Notes: generated by a model from the sequence alone, not told the origin. Shown: positions 24,400 through 34,596, numbered from the stretch's first letter. The stretch is 64,000 nucleotides of DNA from Salinimicrobium sediminilitoris (GCF_020866905.1 NZ_JAIVCC010000013.1:310001-374000), one strand, 5' to 3'. Numbers and translations: made by a program.

Positions 24400-25917
24400 A
24401 TGAAAAAATTGATTTTTGCCTTTACAGCCATAATTTCTATGTCTGTAGAGGCACAAAATATTACAGATGCCGTAAGGTATTCCGGCACAGACCTTAATGG
24501 AACAGCACGTTACCGTGCTATGAGTGGAGCATTTGGGGCATTGGGAGGAGATATCTCTTCTCTAAATGTAAATCCCGCCGGCTCGGCTGTATTTCTCAAC
24601 AGTTCTGCAACTCTTAGCTTAAATGTCGAGAACAGCAGCAATGAGGTGAGCTTCATGAACGGTTTCAATAGTAACTCTAACTCAAATACCGATCTAGGAC
24701 AGGCAGGGGCAGTTTTTGTATTCAACAGTTTTGATGAAAATGCAGACTGGAAGAAATTTAGCCTTGGCTTTAATTACAATAAATCATCCAGCTATGAGGA
24801 TGATTTTTTAGCTTTTGGAACTAACACTCGTTCCATCGATAACTACTTTCTCGAATTCACACAAGGAATTCCTGTAGACTTACTTGAAGTAGATTTAACA
24901 AGAAATGAAACTATAGCAGGCGTTTATGCCGATCTTGGAGAAAGAGAAGGATTTGCAGCCCAGCAGGCATTTTTGGGGTATCAAGGTTACTTATATGATT
25001 ACGAACCCGATAACGCGAGCAGCCCTTTTGCTCCCTACACTTCTAATGTTGCAACAGGAAGTTTCGACCAGGAATATGCCTATGCTGCTACCGGTTTAAA
25101 CGGTAAGTTCTCTTTTAACTTTGCAACACAATATCAGGATTTTCTTTACCTGGGACTTAACTTGAATAGCCATTTCATCAATTATGAAAGAATGACTTCC
25201 TTTTTTGAAGTAAATAGTAACACCGGAAGTGAAATAAATGAAATACTTTTTGAGGACCGGCTTAGCACCCTGGGAAGCGGATTTAGTTTTCAATTGGGTG
25301 CTCTGGCAAAAGTTGGTGAAAATGTTAGAGCCGGGATAGCTTATGAATCTCCAACATGGTATAATATTTCTGAAGAAACCACTCAGTACCTTGAAACTTA
25401 CAGTCTGGAATTTGGTGAGGCCATTGTTGATCCAAATGTTGTGAACATTTATCCCGATTACAAGTTGCAAACTCCCGCCGGTTATACAGGAAGTTTAGCC
25501 TATCTTTTTGGCTCAGCAGCCCTTATAAGCTTTGACTACACATATAAAGATTATTCCACCACGAAATTTAAACCTACAGATGATCCTGCTTTTAGGGCTC
25601 AAAATGATCTTATTTCAAATGAATTGAAGGGAGCATCAACTTTTAGACTTGGAGGAGAATACAGGATTGAGAACTGGAGCCTTAGAGGTGGTTACAGGTT
25701 TGAGGAGAGCCCTTACAGCAATGGATTTACAGTGGGTGACCTTGAAGGTTATTCCGCAGGACTTGGGTATAACTTCGGAAATATAAAAATTGATTTGGCG
25801 TATGACCATTCTTCAAGGGAAAACAATCCTCAATTATATCAAACCGGATTAACAGATCGCTTTAGAAATTCAAGAGAAAATTCTAATTATGTGCTTTCAC
25901 TAAGTTTCGGGTTGTAA
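24400..25917 (+). CDS. OmpP1/FadL/TodX-family outer membrane transporter
   Basis: A 505-residue outer-membrane beta-barrel with a signal peptide ending near VEAQ. The N-terminal hatch region has the family pattern RYRAMSGAFGALGGDISSLNVNPAG. Many amphipathic strands follow, and the protein ends in YVLSLSFGL with the aromatic/hydrophobic C-terminal strand needed for barrel insertion. FadL-type proteins pass hydrophobic compounds such as long-chain fatty acids; the substrate here is not known. It lies 20 bp after the lipoprotein gene, in one operon with it. Confidence 0.87.
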   Translation: MKKLIFAFTAIISMSVEAQNITDAVRYSGTDLNGTARYRAMSGAFGALGGDISSLNVNPAGSAVFLNSSATLSLNVENSSNEVSFMNGFNSNSNSNTDLGQAGAVFVFNSFDENADWKKFSLGFNYNKSSSYEDDFLAFGTNTRSIDNYFLEFTQGIPVDLLEVDLTRNETIAGVYADLGEREGFAAQQAFLGYQGYLYDYEPDNASSPFAPYTSNVATGSFDQEYAYAATGLNGKFSFNFATQYQDFLYLGLNLNSHFINYERMTSFFEVNSNTGSEINEILFEDRLSTLGSGFSFQLGALAKVGENVRAGIAYESPTWYNISEETTQYLETYSLEFGEAIVDPNVVNIYPDYKLQTPAGYTGSLAYLFGSAALISFDYTYKDYSTTKFKPTDDPAFRAQNDLISNELKGASTFRLGGEYRIENWSLRGGYRFEESPYSNGFTVGDLEGYSAGLGYNFGNIKIDLAYDHSSRENNPQLYQTGLTDRFRNSRENSNYVLSLSFGL

Positions 25918-25936
25918 AATCTCACATATAAATTCT

Positions 25937-25962
25937 AAAACAGCCTTCGGGCTGTTTTTTTA
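25937..25962 (+). terminator. Terminator of the lipoprotein-FadL operon
   Basis: AAAACAGCC-TTCG-GGCTGTTTT, a stable stem with a UUCG tetraloop and T-tail, about 20 bp after the FadL-type stop. Confidence 0.9.
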
Positions 25963-26076
25963 ATTCAGGACCTTTTTGCAATCGAACTTGCTGCTACATA
26001 TTACCAGAAAAGGGTTTAAATATGTATCTTTGCAAGCTTAAATACACAGTGTTTAGACCGTACCTTATAACGTATT

Positions 26077-26754
26077 ATGAAAAAAGACAATATAGACGAG
26101 GCTATTGATGAAATGGGAGATGCATTCGTAAGCCCCAACACAGATACACCAATGCGCAAAGATGCATTTGATATAAGCGATGAAGAAAAAATTGAACGCA
26201 TCCAGGTTGACGTAAAAAGTATCCTGGAGACCTTAGGTCTGGACCTTACCGATGACAGTCTTAAAGGCACCCCTAAGAGAGTTGCGAAAATGTTTGTCAA
26301 CGAAATCTTTGGCGGGTTACATCCCCAGGTAAAGCCAAAAGCCTCTACTTTTCAAAATAAGTACAAGTACGGGGAGATGCTGGTAGAAAAGAACATTACC
26401 CTCTACTCTACCTGTGAACATCACCTGCTTCCAATTGTTGGAAAAGCACACGTTGGATATATCTCCAATGGTACTGTTGTAGGGCTTTCAAAAATGAATC
26501 GCATAGTTGATTATTACGCGAAGCGTCCACAAGTACAGGAGAGATTAACAATGCAAATAGTAAAAGAACTACAGGAAGTTCTGGGAACAGAAGATGTAGC
26601 CTGCGTTATTGATGCAAAACATCTTTGCGTAAACAGCCGCGGAATAAGGGATATTGAAAGTAGCACCGTCACTAGTGAATACGGCGGCCGATTCAAAGAT
26701 CCCGAAGCCCGACGTGACTTTTTGGACTACATCAATCTGGAAACTGAATTTTAA
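26077..26754 (+). CDS. folE: GTP cyclohydrolase I (FolE type)
   Basis: A 225-residue enzyme that converts GTP to 7,8-dihydroneopterin triphosphate, the first step to folate and a precursor for queuosine. Zn and catalytic residues are visible in YSTCEHHLLPIVGKAHVGY (Cys-x2-His) and CVIDAKHLCVNSRGI. The acidic N-terminal 45 residues are variable. A TATCTTTG -7 box at 26025-26032 precedes the gene. It is followed at 15 bp by cysS. Confidence 0.95.
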   Translation: MKKDNIDEAIDEMGDAFVSPNTDTPMRKDAFDISDEEKIERIQVDVKSILETLGLDLTDDSLKGTPKRVAKMFVNEIFGGLHPQVKPKASTFQNKYKYGEMLVEKNITLYSTCEHHLLPIVGKAHVGYISNGTVVGLSKMNRIVDYYAKRPQVQERLTMQIVKELQEVLGTEDVACVIDAKHLCVNSRGIRDIESSTVTSEYGGRFKDPEARRDFLDYINLETEF

Positions 26755-26769
26755 ATTCTCCACTATTCT

Positions 26770-28257
26770 ATGGCACTTTACCAGCAGCAGGAACTAAAGA
26801 TCTACAATTCACTATCTGGAGAAAAAGAAGTCTTCACCCCCATTAACGAAGGTGCCATTGGCATGTACGTATGTGGCCCCACGGTTTACAGCAATGTTCA
26901 CCTTGGCAACTGTCGCACTTTTATCTCCTTTGACCTTGTCTTTAGATACCTTAAACACCTGGGGTATAAAGTGCGGTATGTTCGAAATATTACCGATGCG
27001 GGTCATTTAGAAAATGACGCCGACTCTGGGGAAGATCGTATTGCAAAAAAAGCTCGTCTCGAGCAAATCGAGCCTATGGAAGTAGTGCAGCGTTATACAG
27101 TTGATTTTCACAATATCCTGCAAAAATTCAACAACCTTCCTCCCAGCATCGAACCTACGGCTACAGGACATATTGTAGAACAAATCGAAATCATTAAAGA
27201 TATCCTGGAAAAGGGCTACGCATACGAAGCCAATGGATCGGTTTATTTTGATGTATTAAAATTCAACGAATCTCACGATTACGGAAAATTAAGTGGTAGA
27301 AAGCTTGAAGATATGATTCCCAACACACGGGAATTGACAGCACAAAGCGATAAAAAAAATCCGCAGGATTTTGCACTTTGGAAGAAAGCCGAGCCCCAGC
27401 ATATTATGCGCTGGCCTTCCCCGTGGAGTGATGGTTTTCCCGGCTGGCACCTGGAATGTACCGTAATGAGCTCCAAGTATCTTGGAGAAGAATTTGATAT
27501 TCACGGCGGCGGAATGGACCTAAAGTTCCCTCACCATGAATGTGAGATTGCTCAAGGAGAAGCAGCAACAGGCAAAACACCGGTGAATTACTGGATGCAC
27601 GCCAACATGCTTACTCTAAACGGCAAAAAAATGGCCAAGAGTACAGGTAACAACATTCTTCCCAATGAAATCTTTACCGGGGACAATCCTAACCTTGAAA
27701 AAGGTTTTGCCCCTACTGTAGCAAGGTTTTTCATGCTGCAGGCAAATTACAGAAGCATACTCGATTTCTCCAATGAGGCCCTTGTAGCCAGTGAAAAAGG
27801 TTTCCAACGCCTAATGGATGCTTATCACAGTCTTGAAAACATTCAAACTTCAGAAAAATCTGATCTTGATATAGCCGAATGGAGACAGAAGTGCTATGAT
27901 GCGATGAATGACGACTTTAATAGCCCAATTCTAATAGCACAACTTTTCGAAGCCGTAAAACAGATCAACATTCTCAAAGAAGGAAAAGCTAAAATAACTG
28001 CTGAAGATCTTGAGCTCCTAAAAAAGACCATGAGCGACTTTATTTTTGAGGTTCTCGGTTTAGTAGACACAACTGAAGCTGCAGACAACGATTTTAGCAA
28101 TAAACTTTCCGGCACTGTAGATTTGCTTATTAAGCTCAGAGCAGAGGCCCGGGCGAATAAAGATTTCGCTACTAGCGACAAAATTAGGGATGAACTTGCA
28201 GGAATGGGAATACAGCTGAAGGACGGTAAAGACGGCACAAGTTTTACTATCGAATAA
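26770..28257 (+). CDS. cysS: Cysteinyl-tRNA synthetase
   Basis: A 495-residue class I synthetase. The N-terminal [19 protein letters not shown] holds the first zinc Cys and the HLGN version of the HIGH signature. WHLECTVMS and [16 protein letters not shown] supply the other zinc ligands. KMAKSTGN is the KMSKS loop, followed by the helical DALR-type C-terminal part. It charges tRNA-Cys in the cytoplasm. Second gene of a folE-cysS-yidD-lgt-DUF192 run. Confidence 0.96.
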   Translation: MALYQQQELKIYNSLSGEKEVFTPINEGAIGMYVCGPTVYSNVHLGNCRTFISFDLVFRYLKHLGYKVRYVRNITDAGHLENDADSGEDRIAKKARLEQIEPMEVVQRYTVDFHNILQKFNNLPPSIEPTATGHIVEQIEIIKDILEKGYAYEANGSVYFDVLKFNESHDYGKLSGRKLEDMIPNTRELTAQSDKKNPQDFALWKKAEPQHIMRWPSPWSDGFPGWHLECTVMSSKYLGEEFDIHGGGMDLKFPHHECEIAQGEAATGKTPVNYWMHANMLTLNGKKMAKSTGNNILPNEIFTGDNPNLEKGFAPTVARFFMLQANYRSILDFSNEALVASEKGFQRLMDAYHSLENIQTSEKSDLDIAEWRQKCYDAMNDDFNSPILIAQLFEAVKQINILKEGKAKITAEDLELLKKTMSDFIFEVLGLVDTTEAADNDFSNKLSGTVDLLIKLRAEARANKDFATSDKIRDELAGMGIQLKDGKDGTSFTIE

Positions 28258-28267
28258 AAATTGGCCT

Positions 28268-28510
28268 TTGAAAAAGTGGCTTTCATACCCTCTTATTGGT
28301 CTGGTAAGATTTTACCAGAAAGTCATTTCGCCGTTTACGCCCGCAACCTGCCGCTATACTCCAACCTGCTCTCAATATTCGGTTGAAGCGCTTCAAAAAC
28401 ACGGAGCTTTTAAGGGGAGTTGGCTTTCAATTAAACGTATTGCAAGCTGCAATCCCTGGGGAGGTCATGGTTATGACCCCGTTCCGGAGAAACTTCAGAA
28501 GGAAAAATAA
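28268..28510 (+). CDS. yidD: Membrane protein insertion efficiency factor
   Basis: An 80-residue YidD protein with an amphipathic N-terminal helix ([17 protein letters not shown]) and the cysteine-containing family core [15 protein letters not shown] and [15 protein letters not shown]. YidD assists YidC-dependent insertion at the inner membrane. The start is a TTG 10 bp after cysS; no ATG is available before the core. Confidence 0.94.
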   Translation: MKKWLSYPLIGLVRFYQKVISPFTPATCRYTPTCSQYSVEALQKHGAFKGSWLSIKRIASCNPWGGHGYDPVPEKLQKEK

Positions 28511-28562
28511 TCGGAAAAGGCACCAAATACGTATATTTACCTACCAATAATAAAATTTCTTC

Positions 28563-29387
28563 ATGCTTTTCAATCAAATCTACTGGAATCCTTCCGAAGG
28601 TATAGATCTCGGTTTTTTCGTAATACATTACTACAGCTTAATGTTTGTTGTGGCCTTTACCATTGGCTGGTACCTCATGAAGAGCATTTATGAAAGGGAA
28701 GGTGTTTCCATAGAAAAGCTGGATTCCCTGTTTATTTATACTGTTCTTGCCACGCTCATTGGTGCGAGGCTGGGACACGTGATCTTTTATGATTGGGATT
28801 ACTTTCAAAACCATCTTCTTGAGATCTTCCTGCCGGTACGATTTGAACCTGAATTTCAATTTACGGGCTTTAGAGGACTTGCGAGTCATGGAGCTGCCAT
28901 TGGAATTATCACGGCAATGTACCTTTATTGCCGCAATGTGCTGCACAAGCCGGTACTATGGATCCTGGACAGGATTGTGATTCCTGTGGCTTGCGGAGGA
29001 ATCTTCGTAAGAATAGGGAATTTCATGAATTCCGAAATTATTGGAAAACCCACCAACAGCGACTTTGGAGTGGTGTTTACTAAATTAGGTGAAGATTTTG
29101 CAAGGCATCCGGCACAGTTATACGAAGCCGCCTGTTATTTGATCGTCTTTATAATATTATGGCTTACCTACTGGAAAACTTTGAAAAGAGAAAAACTGGG
29201 TTATATCTTCGGCTTGTTTCTCGTTCTTCTTTGGTCAGTACGATTCTTTGTGGAATTCGTGAAAGAACCTCAAGTAGGTGAAAGGGTAAACTGGGTGCTT
29301 AATACGGGACAATGGCTAAGTGTTCCATTTATTCTCGCCGGCTTTTACTTTATGTACAGGCCTTCACCAAAAACCCGGGTAAAATGA
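28563..29387 (+). CDS. lgt: Prolipoprotein diacylglyceryl transferase
   Basis: A 274-residue inner-membrane enzyme with about seven helices that transfers diacylglycerol from phosphatidylglycerol to the lipobox cysteine of lipoprotein precursors. The family signature GNFMNSEIIGKPT is present, as are GARLGHVIFYD near residue 60 and RHPAQLYEA in the second half. The stop overlaps the ATG of the next gene, itself a lipoprotein, by the sequence ATGA, so they are translationally coupled. Confidence 0.95.
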   Translation: MLFNQIYWNPSEGIDLGFFVIHYYSLMFVVAFTIGWYLMKSIYEREGVSIEKLDSLFIYTVLATLIGARLGHVIFYDWDYFQNHLLEIFLPVRFEPEFQFTGFRGLASHGAAIGIITAMYLYCRNVLHKPVLWILDRIVIPVACGGIFVRIGNFMNSEIIGKPTNSDFGVVFTKLGEDFARHPAQLYEAACYLIVFIILWLTYWKTLKREKLGYIFGLFLVLLWSVRFFVEFVKEPQVGERVNWVLNTGQWLSVPFILAGFYFMYRPSPKTRVK

Positions 29388-29875
29388 TTCGGAAAAAGTC
29401 ATTTTTGAGCCTCCTGTTCGCAGGCATTCTGGCAACGGGCTGCAAGGACAAGGCGGAAAAAGTACAGGAGTCCATTTCAGAACCTATCACTTTCACTCAG
29501 GAAGCTGAGGCTTATCTTGTAAAGACATCGGGAGACACTATCCAACATCTACAACTGGAAATAGCCGATGATGATTATCAAAGGGAAACAGGGCTTATGT
29601 ACCGTAATTCCATGGAACAGGACCAGGGAATGCTGTTCATTTTTGAGAAAGAGGAACCGCGTGGTTTTTACATGAAGAACACCAATATCCCTCTGGATCT
29701 TATCTTTTTAGATTCAGAAAACAGGATTGTGAGCATTTCGAAAAACGCCAAACCAAAAAGCCTGGAAACTATTCCTTCTGAAGCCCCGGCCCAATACGTT
29801 CTGGAAGTGAATGCAGAACTCTCAGATCAATGGAACCTAACTGTAGGCGATAGCCTTATCCTAAATCGGGAATAG
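29384..29875 (+). CDS. DUF192 lipoprotein
   Basis: A 163-residue lipoprotein: signal peptide ending in ILATGCKDK, then a DUF192 domain (YQRETGLMYRNSMEQDQGMLFIFEKEE, GFYMKNTNIPLDLIFLD, VLEVNAEL). The start is the ATG at 29384, overlapping the lgt stop; a longer frame from 29312 is ruled out because it lies inside lgt and would bury the signal peptide. DUF192 proteins are small secreted beta-barrel-like proteins of unknown biochemical role. Confidence 0.85.
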   Translation: MIRKKSFLSLLFAGILATGCKDKAEKVQESISEPITFTQEAEAYLVKTSGDTIQHLQLEIADDDYQRETGLMYRNSMEQDQGMLFIFEKEEPRGFYMKNTNIPLDLIFLDSENRIVSISKNAKPKSLETIPSEAPAQYVLEVNAELSDQWNLTVGDSLILNRE

Positions 29876-30294
29876 CAGAAAAAGTCTTATAAATTGACAT
29901 TTTTTAAGCTGTTCAAAATTGACTTTTGCACTCCCTCTTTTTGGTGTTTCTCGTGTTTAAAGATCTAATTCCTTCTGAAGTTACGATCTATAAAATCCTG
30001 AAATAGCTTCAGCAATGCACTTCATATACTTTTGCCCTCCTCTTTTAACTGCTCGGTTTGTAATTTTCTACTGAACTATGGAAGAGCTTTGGTCTCATTC
30101 AACAGAGAAAAAAACCTTCAGAAATAACATTTTTGACGCATAGGATCCGGTTCCAGGATTAGGCAACCTATATTTCGATCCTTTTCCGTACCACTTGTAT
30201 GTGTATTCGCTTCCCGATTGATAAACCGGCACAACATCATGTCCCTATCTAAATCATATAGCCAATAAACACCTCTTTACCTTCCAAAAAGGGC
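29876..30294. other. Gap with possible gene remnant
   Basis: No intact gene is visible in these 420 bp. On the minus strand an open stretch of about 50 codons without a start (30095-30244) reads as protein-like sequence containing VPVYQSGSEYTYKWYGKGSK. It may be the end of a decayed gene. There are also AT-rich half-palindromes of the ACATTTTTGAC type near 29898 and 30127. Confidence 0.3.
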
Positions 30295-30327
30295 AAAAAA
30301 AAGAGCCTTCCGGTGGGAAGGCTCTTT
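30295..30327 (-). terminator. Terminator of secDF
   Basis: AAGAGCCTTCC and GGAAGGCTCTT form an 11-bp perfect stem with a 4-nt loop. On the minus strand it is followed by eight T, about 25 bp after the secDF stop. Confidence 0.9.
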
Positions 30328-30350
30328 TCTTATTTTCAAGAAGCTTGTGA

Positions 30351-33338
30351 CTAAGCCACTGTTTCTTTTTGTTTCAGTTTTCTTCTCTTAGTCTCCTTAT
30401 TAAAAGTATCATAAGTAATAGGAGTTGCAATAAAGATAGAAGAATAAGTACCTACTATCACCCCTACAATAAGAGCAAACATAAACCCTCTAATGCTTTC
30501 CCCTCCAAAGATGAAGATCGCAAGAAGTACCACAAGGGTAGTCAAAGAGGTATTTACTGTACGGCTCACCGTGCTGTTGATCGCGGCATTAATAGCGTCT
30601 TTCTTGGTCCAGGAAGGATGCTCATTAAAGAACTCCCTTATCCTGTCAAAAATAACCACGGTATCATTCAGCGAGTAACCAACAACTGTAAGGATAGCAG
30701 CAATAAACGCCTGATCGATCTCCATGTTAAACGGCATGAACTTATACGTCAATGAGAATACACCAAGTACGATCAACACGTCATGAATAACAGCAATTAC
30801 CGCCCCCAGTGAGAACTGGTATTTTCTAAACCTCAACAGGATGTAAAGGAAGATCACCAACAGGGATCCTAATACCGCCCAAATTGAAGCTTGTTTAATG
30901 TCATCTGCAATAGAAGGACCTACCTTGATAGACTGCATAATTCCAATCTCTCTTTCGCCCTCTCCTCCTACAGTAAAGTCGGCATAAGTTGTTCCTTCAG
31001 GAAGATAAGCTTGTACTGCGCTAAAGAGTTTCTGAGTGATCTCTTCATCTACTTCGCTTCCTTCTTCTTCAACCTTATATTTTGTTGTAACCTTAATTTG
31101 GTTTGCAGCTCCAAAAGTCTTGGCACTTGCACTTCCAAATTCGGTAACCAGCTCATCCTGAAGTTCAGTTGGATTTACAGACTTGTCAAATCTTATTGTG
31201 TAGCTGCGACCCCCTACGAAATCAACCCCCTGGTTCAATCCCTGGGTAAACAATGATCCTAAACTTACAAGGATAAATACTCCTGAAACTATATAAAATG
31301 TCTTTCTCTTTTCAAGAAACTTAATGGTAAGGCCAGAGAAAAGATTTTTTGTAACCGAAGTTGAAAAGTCAAGGCTCTTATTCGGGTTCTTAGCATACCT
31401 GTCAATAAACAATCTTGTGATAAAGATCGCAGTAAAAAGAGAAGTTGCAATACCAATCAATAAGGTAGTGGCAAATCCTTTAATAGGACCGGTTCCAAGA
31501 ACCAATAGGATCAATGCAGTAAGACCTGTGGTGATGTTTGCATCAAGAATTGAAGAAAGAGCGTTGTTGAAACCATCTCTAATCGCATCTTTCTGCACCT
31601 TGCCTTTTGCATATTCTTCCCGAATACGCTCAAAGATAAGTACGTTCGCATCCACAGATATACCAATGGTAAGAACGATACCGGCAATACCGGGTAAAGT
31701 AAGTACCGCCCCGAGTCCTGCAAGAACACCAAAGATGTAAAGTATATTCACCACGAGGGCGATATCAGCAAAAATACCTGCCTTCCCGTAGTAGAAGATC
31801 ATCCAAAGCAATACCAGGACCAAAGCAATTGCGAAAGAAGTGATACCGCTGTCAATAGCTTCCTGACCAAGTGACGGTCCAACGATCTCGCTCTGCACAA
31901 TATCTGCTGAAGCCGGTAATTTACCTGCACGTAAAACGTTAGCTAAATCCTGTCCTTCGGTAATGCTGAAGTCCCCTGTGATTTCACTTCTTCCACCTGA
32001 AATTGGTCCGGTCGAAACTCCTGGAGCAGAATAAACCACATTATCAAGAACAATAGCAATCTGGCTTTGATTTTCAGATGCAAAACCTGTCATCTCTTCC
32101 CAGACTTTAGCACCTTTCCCGTTCATTTGCATAGTCACTGCCACTCTACCTACCTGGTCGTAAGCCTGAGTCGCATCTGTGATCACACTACCTGAAAGTG
32201 GTGGCTCATTTTGTCTGTTTCCTTTTAGTGCATACAATGGAGCAACCTGAGCATCTTCATCTACAATTCCCCAAACGAATTTCGCATAACGCTGTTCACC
32301 TTCAAGAAGGTTTCGCACCTGCGGATTATTTAAATACTCCCTCACTTTGGAAGTATCTGCAATATTAAATGTTGCTAAAACAGGTCCTCCCTGGAAACCG
32401 GGAGCAGCCATTAAGTCAAACAAAGGGTTGTTTTGTTCAGCTATTTGAGCTGTATCACTGGCCGACTCTAATAAAGCATCGATCTCATCCTGTTCTGCCT
32501 CTGCAGTATCTACACTAGCCTCGGCCGTTTCTTCAACTTCCATCTGCTTAAGCAGGTTGTTGGCCTGCACAAAGAAGTTTTGAAATTCATTGCTCTTGTA
32601 AACATGCCAGAACTCCAATTGAGCTGTACTTTGTAAAAGGTCCTGTACACGTTCTATTTCTTTAGCTCCCGGTAATTCAACAAGAATTCTTCCTGAAGAC
32701 CCAAGACGCTGAATGTTAGGTTGAGTAACTCCAAATTTATCAATACGTTTTCTAAGAACCTCAAATGCTGAAACAATGGATTCATCAATTTTTCTTCTAA
32801 TGATAGGCTTTACTTCCTCATTAGTCATTTCAAAATTGATCTCGTCGCTAAGGTTTCTGTTGGCAAAAATATCGGGAGAAGCAAGACGTGCATCAGGAAT
32901 TTCTTCAAAAGCATCAAAAAAGAGGTCAAGGTAGTTCTCCTGACTTGTTTTTTGAGCCTCATCGGCTCTAACTAATGCCTGGTTAAAGGCAGGATCTTTA
33001 CTGTTGTTAGCCAGCTCTCTAAGAATGTCCTTAACAGAAATTTGAAGGATCACATTGATCCCTCCTTTAAGGTCAAGACCTTTATTAAGCTCTTTTTCCT
33101 TGGCCGTGTTATAGGTGATCCCCATAAAAACCTCTTCATTCCCTATGGAATCAAGATACCTCTGTTCTGCTCTCTCCCGGGCGGTGACATAATTATCAAC
33201 ACTTTGCGGAATTTCCTGCTGTGCAAATTCTTCGGCATCGTCCTCAATATTGCCAGCAATAAATGTGAAAGACAACTGGTAAATACATACCAGGGCAAAC
33301 AATATTGCGAATACCTTGATTATTCCCTTGTTCTGCAT
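30351..33338 (-). CDS. secDF: Fused protein translocase subunit SecDF
   Basis: A 995-residue fusion of SecD (about 1-640) and SecF (about 660-995), each with one N-terminal helix, a large periplasmic part and five further helices. SecD is marked by LNKGLDLKGGINVILQI and the GIVLTIGISVDANVLIFERI helix. SecF is marked by GVDFVGGRSYTIRFD and the GYSLNDTVVIFDRIREFF helix. It uses proton or sodium flow to pull proteins across the inner membrane after SecA. An acidic, Ala/Glu-rich insert (EVEETAEASVDTAEAEQDE) near residue 265-285 is unusual in the SecD periplasmic part. Fusion of SecD and SecF is usual in this phylum. Confidence 0.96.
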   Translation of the reverse strand: MQNKGIIKVFAILFALVCIYQLSFTFIAGNIEDDAEEFAQQEIPQSVDNYVTARERAEQRYLDSIGNEEVFMGITYNTAKEKELNKGLDLKGGINVILQISVKDILRELANNSKDPAFNQALVRADEAQKTSQENYLDLFFDAFEEIPDARLASPDIFANRNLSDEINFEMTNEEVKPIIRRKIDESIVSAFEVLRKRIDKFGVTQPNIQRLGSSGRILVELPGAKEIERVQDLLQSTAQLEFWHVYKSNEFQNFFVQANNLLKQMEVEETAEASVDTAEAEQDEIDALLESASDTAQIAEQNNPLFDLMAAPGFQGGPVLATFNIADTSKVREYLNNPQVRNLLEGEQRYAKFVWGIVDEDAQVAPLYALKGNRQNEPPLSGSVITDATQAYDQVGRVAVTMQMNGKGAKVWEEMTGFASENQSQIAIVLDNVVYSAPGVSTGPISGGRSEITGDFSITEGQDLANVLRAGKLPASADIVQSEIVGPSLGQEAIDSGITSFAIALVLVLLWMIFYYGKAGIFADIALVVNILYIFGVLAGLGAVLTLPGIAGIVLTIGISVDANVLIFERIREEYAKGKVQKDAIRDGFNNALSSILDANITTGLTALILLVLGTGPIKGFATTLLIGIATSLFTAIFITRLFIDRYAKNPNKSLDFSTSVTKNLFSGLTIKFLEKRKTFYIVSGVFILVSLGSLFTQGLNQGVDFVGGRSYTIRFDKSVNPTELQDELVTEFGSASAKTFGAANQIKVTTKYKVEEEGSEVDEEITQKLFSAVQAYLPEGTTYADFTVGGEGEREIGIMQSIKVGPSIADDIKQASIWAVLGSLLVIFLYILLRFRKYQFSLGAVIAVIHDVLIVLGVFSLTYKFMPFNMEIDQAFIAAILTVVGYSLNDTVVIFDRIREFFNEHPSWTKKDAINAAINSTVSRTVNTSLTTLVVLLAIFIFGGESIRGFMFALIVGVIVGTYSSIFIATPITYDTFNKETKRRKLKQKETVA

Positions 33339-33373
33339 TATTCTTTAATTTATGTTCATTTTTTTAAAACGGA

Positions 33374-33404
33374 CAAATATAGGTTTTCAAGATAGAAAAC
33401 CCAA
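33374..33404 (-). promoter_or_regulatory. Bacteroidota-type promoter for secDF
   Basis: On the minus strand TTG (33402-33404), 20 nt and TATATTTG (33374-33381) match the consensus; the secDF ATG is 35 nt downstream. The 20-nt spacer is itself a near-palindrome (GGTTTTC...GAAAACC). Confidence 0.7.
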
Positions 33405-33442
33405 TTATATTTTTTGAAAAAATTAACTTTTAAAATTAAAAT

Positions 33443-33547
33443 AAGAAGCTTCTCTAAAGTACTGTCATATCGAGGTTTCTCCGAGGTGCCGGCGATTCTG
33501 ACGGCAGGAAAAATCCTCTCAAAAATGACACTTTCGAGAAGCTTCTT
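33443..33547. repeat. Nested palindromic repeat between mdh and secDF
   Basis: Outer arms AAGAAGCTTCTC (33443-33454) and GAGAAGCTTCTT (33536-33547) are perfect 12-bp inverted repeats. Inside them TGTCAT (33463) and ATGACA (ending 33530) bracket a 68-bp core. The stretch 33511-33536 is nearly identical to 57652-57678. It may also act as a terminator for mdh. Confidence 0.55.
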
Positions 33548-33570
33548 CTAAAGCTATTCTTCGTGAAAAA

Positions 33571-34503
33571 TTATTTCTTCAGGTCGAGAAGATCATTGGT
33601 TTTTGAAACTCCCTCTGAACTGTCCTTCAGTTTGGATTTCTCGGCATCATCAAGTTCCACCTCCACAATTTTCTCAATTCCATTTTTGCCAAGGATCACC
33701 GGCACTCCAATACACAGATCATTAAGCCCGTACTCCCCTTCTAAAAGGGCAGAACATGGGAACATTTTTTTCTGGTCGCAGGCAATTGCCTGTACAAGAG
33801 AAGAAACAGCGGCCCCTGGTGCATACCATGCACTGGTTCCTAACATTTTGGTAAGCGTAGCTCCACCCACCTTTGTGTCTTCTGAAACCTGCTCTATACG
33901 CTCCTTAGAAAGGAATTCTGAAACAGGTACAGAATTACGTGTGGCAAGTCTGGTTAATGGCACCATACCAGTGTCACTGTGCCCTCCTATAACCATCCCG
34001 TCAACATCAGATGCCGGACAGCCAAGTGCTTCACTAATTCTATATTTGAATCGGGCACTATCCAAAGCACCGCCCATTCCTATAATTTTGTTCTTTGGAA
34101 GCTTAGTGGTTTTATGAACCAGGTAAGTCATAGTATCCATCGGGTTACTCACCACGATCAAAGTCACATTTGGTGAATGCTCAAGAAGGCTTTGAGAGAC
34201 AGATTTTACAATATCTGCATTGATGCCTATAAGTTCTTCCCTGGTCATACCAGGCTTACGTGGCACACCACTTGTGATTACAGCGATATCTGAATTTGCA
34301 GTTTTTGAATAGTCATTTGTGCTTCCGGTGATTTTAGTATCGAATCCAAGAAGAGAAGAGGTTTGCATAAGGTCCATAGCCTTTCCTTCGGCATAGTCCT
34401 CTTTAATATCAATTAAAACCACTTCTGAAGCAAAATTTTTAATGGCGATGTATTCCGCACAGCTGGCTCCAACAGCTCCGGCACCTACTATAGTAACTTT
34501 CAT
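33571..34503 (-). CDS. mdh: Malate dehydrogenase
   Basis: A 310-residue NAD-dependent, LDH-like malate dehydrogenase of the TCA cycle. The Rossmann loop VGAGAVGASCAEYI is followed by SGVPRKPGMTREEL (substrate Arg), VSNPMDTMTYLVHK, GMGGALDSARF and the catalytic His in VIGGHSDTGMVPL. The C-terminus (EKSKLKDSSEGVSK) is normal for the type. It is a single-gene unit between the palindromic repeat and the DUF6588 gene. Confidence 0.96.
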   Translation of the reverse strand: MKVTIVGAGAVGASCAEYIAIKNFASEVVLIDIKEDYAEGKAMDLMQTSSLLGFDTKITGSTNDYSKTANSDIAVITSGVPRKPGMTREELIGINADIVKSVSQSLLEHSPNVTLIVVSNPMDTMTYLVHKTTKLPKNKIIGMGGALDSARFKYRISEALGCPASDVDGMVIGGHSDTGMVPLTRLATRNSVPVSEFLSKERIEQVSEDTKVGGATLTKMLGTSAWYAPGAAVSSLVQAIACDQKKMFPCSALLEGEYGLNDLCIGVPVILGKNGIEKIVEVELDDAEKSKLKDSSEGVSKTNDLLDLKK

Positions 34504-34596
34504 TGTAAATTAGTTTGGTTAATTTTGACTAACAGTGCTGCTAAAGTACGAATTTCACAGGAGTTTTCCTTCAAATTTAACGGCAAAAACCGCACT

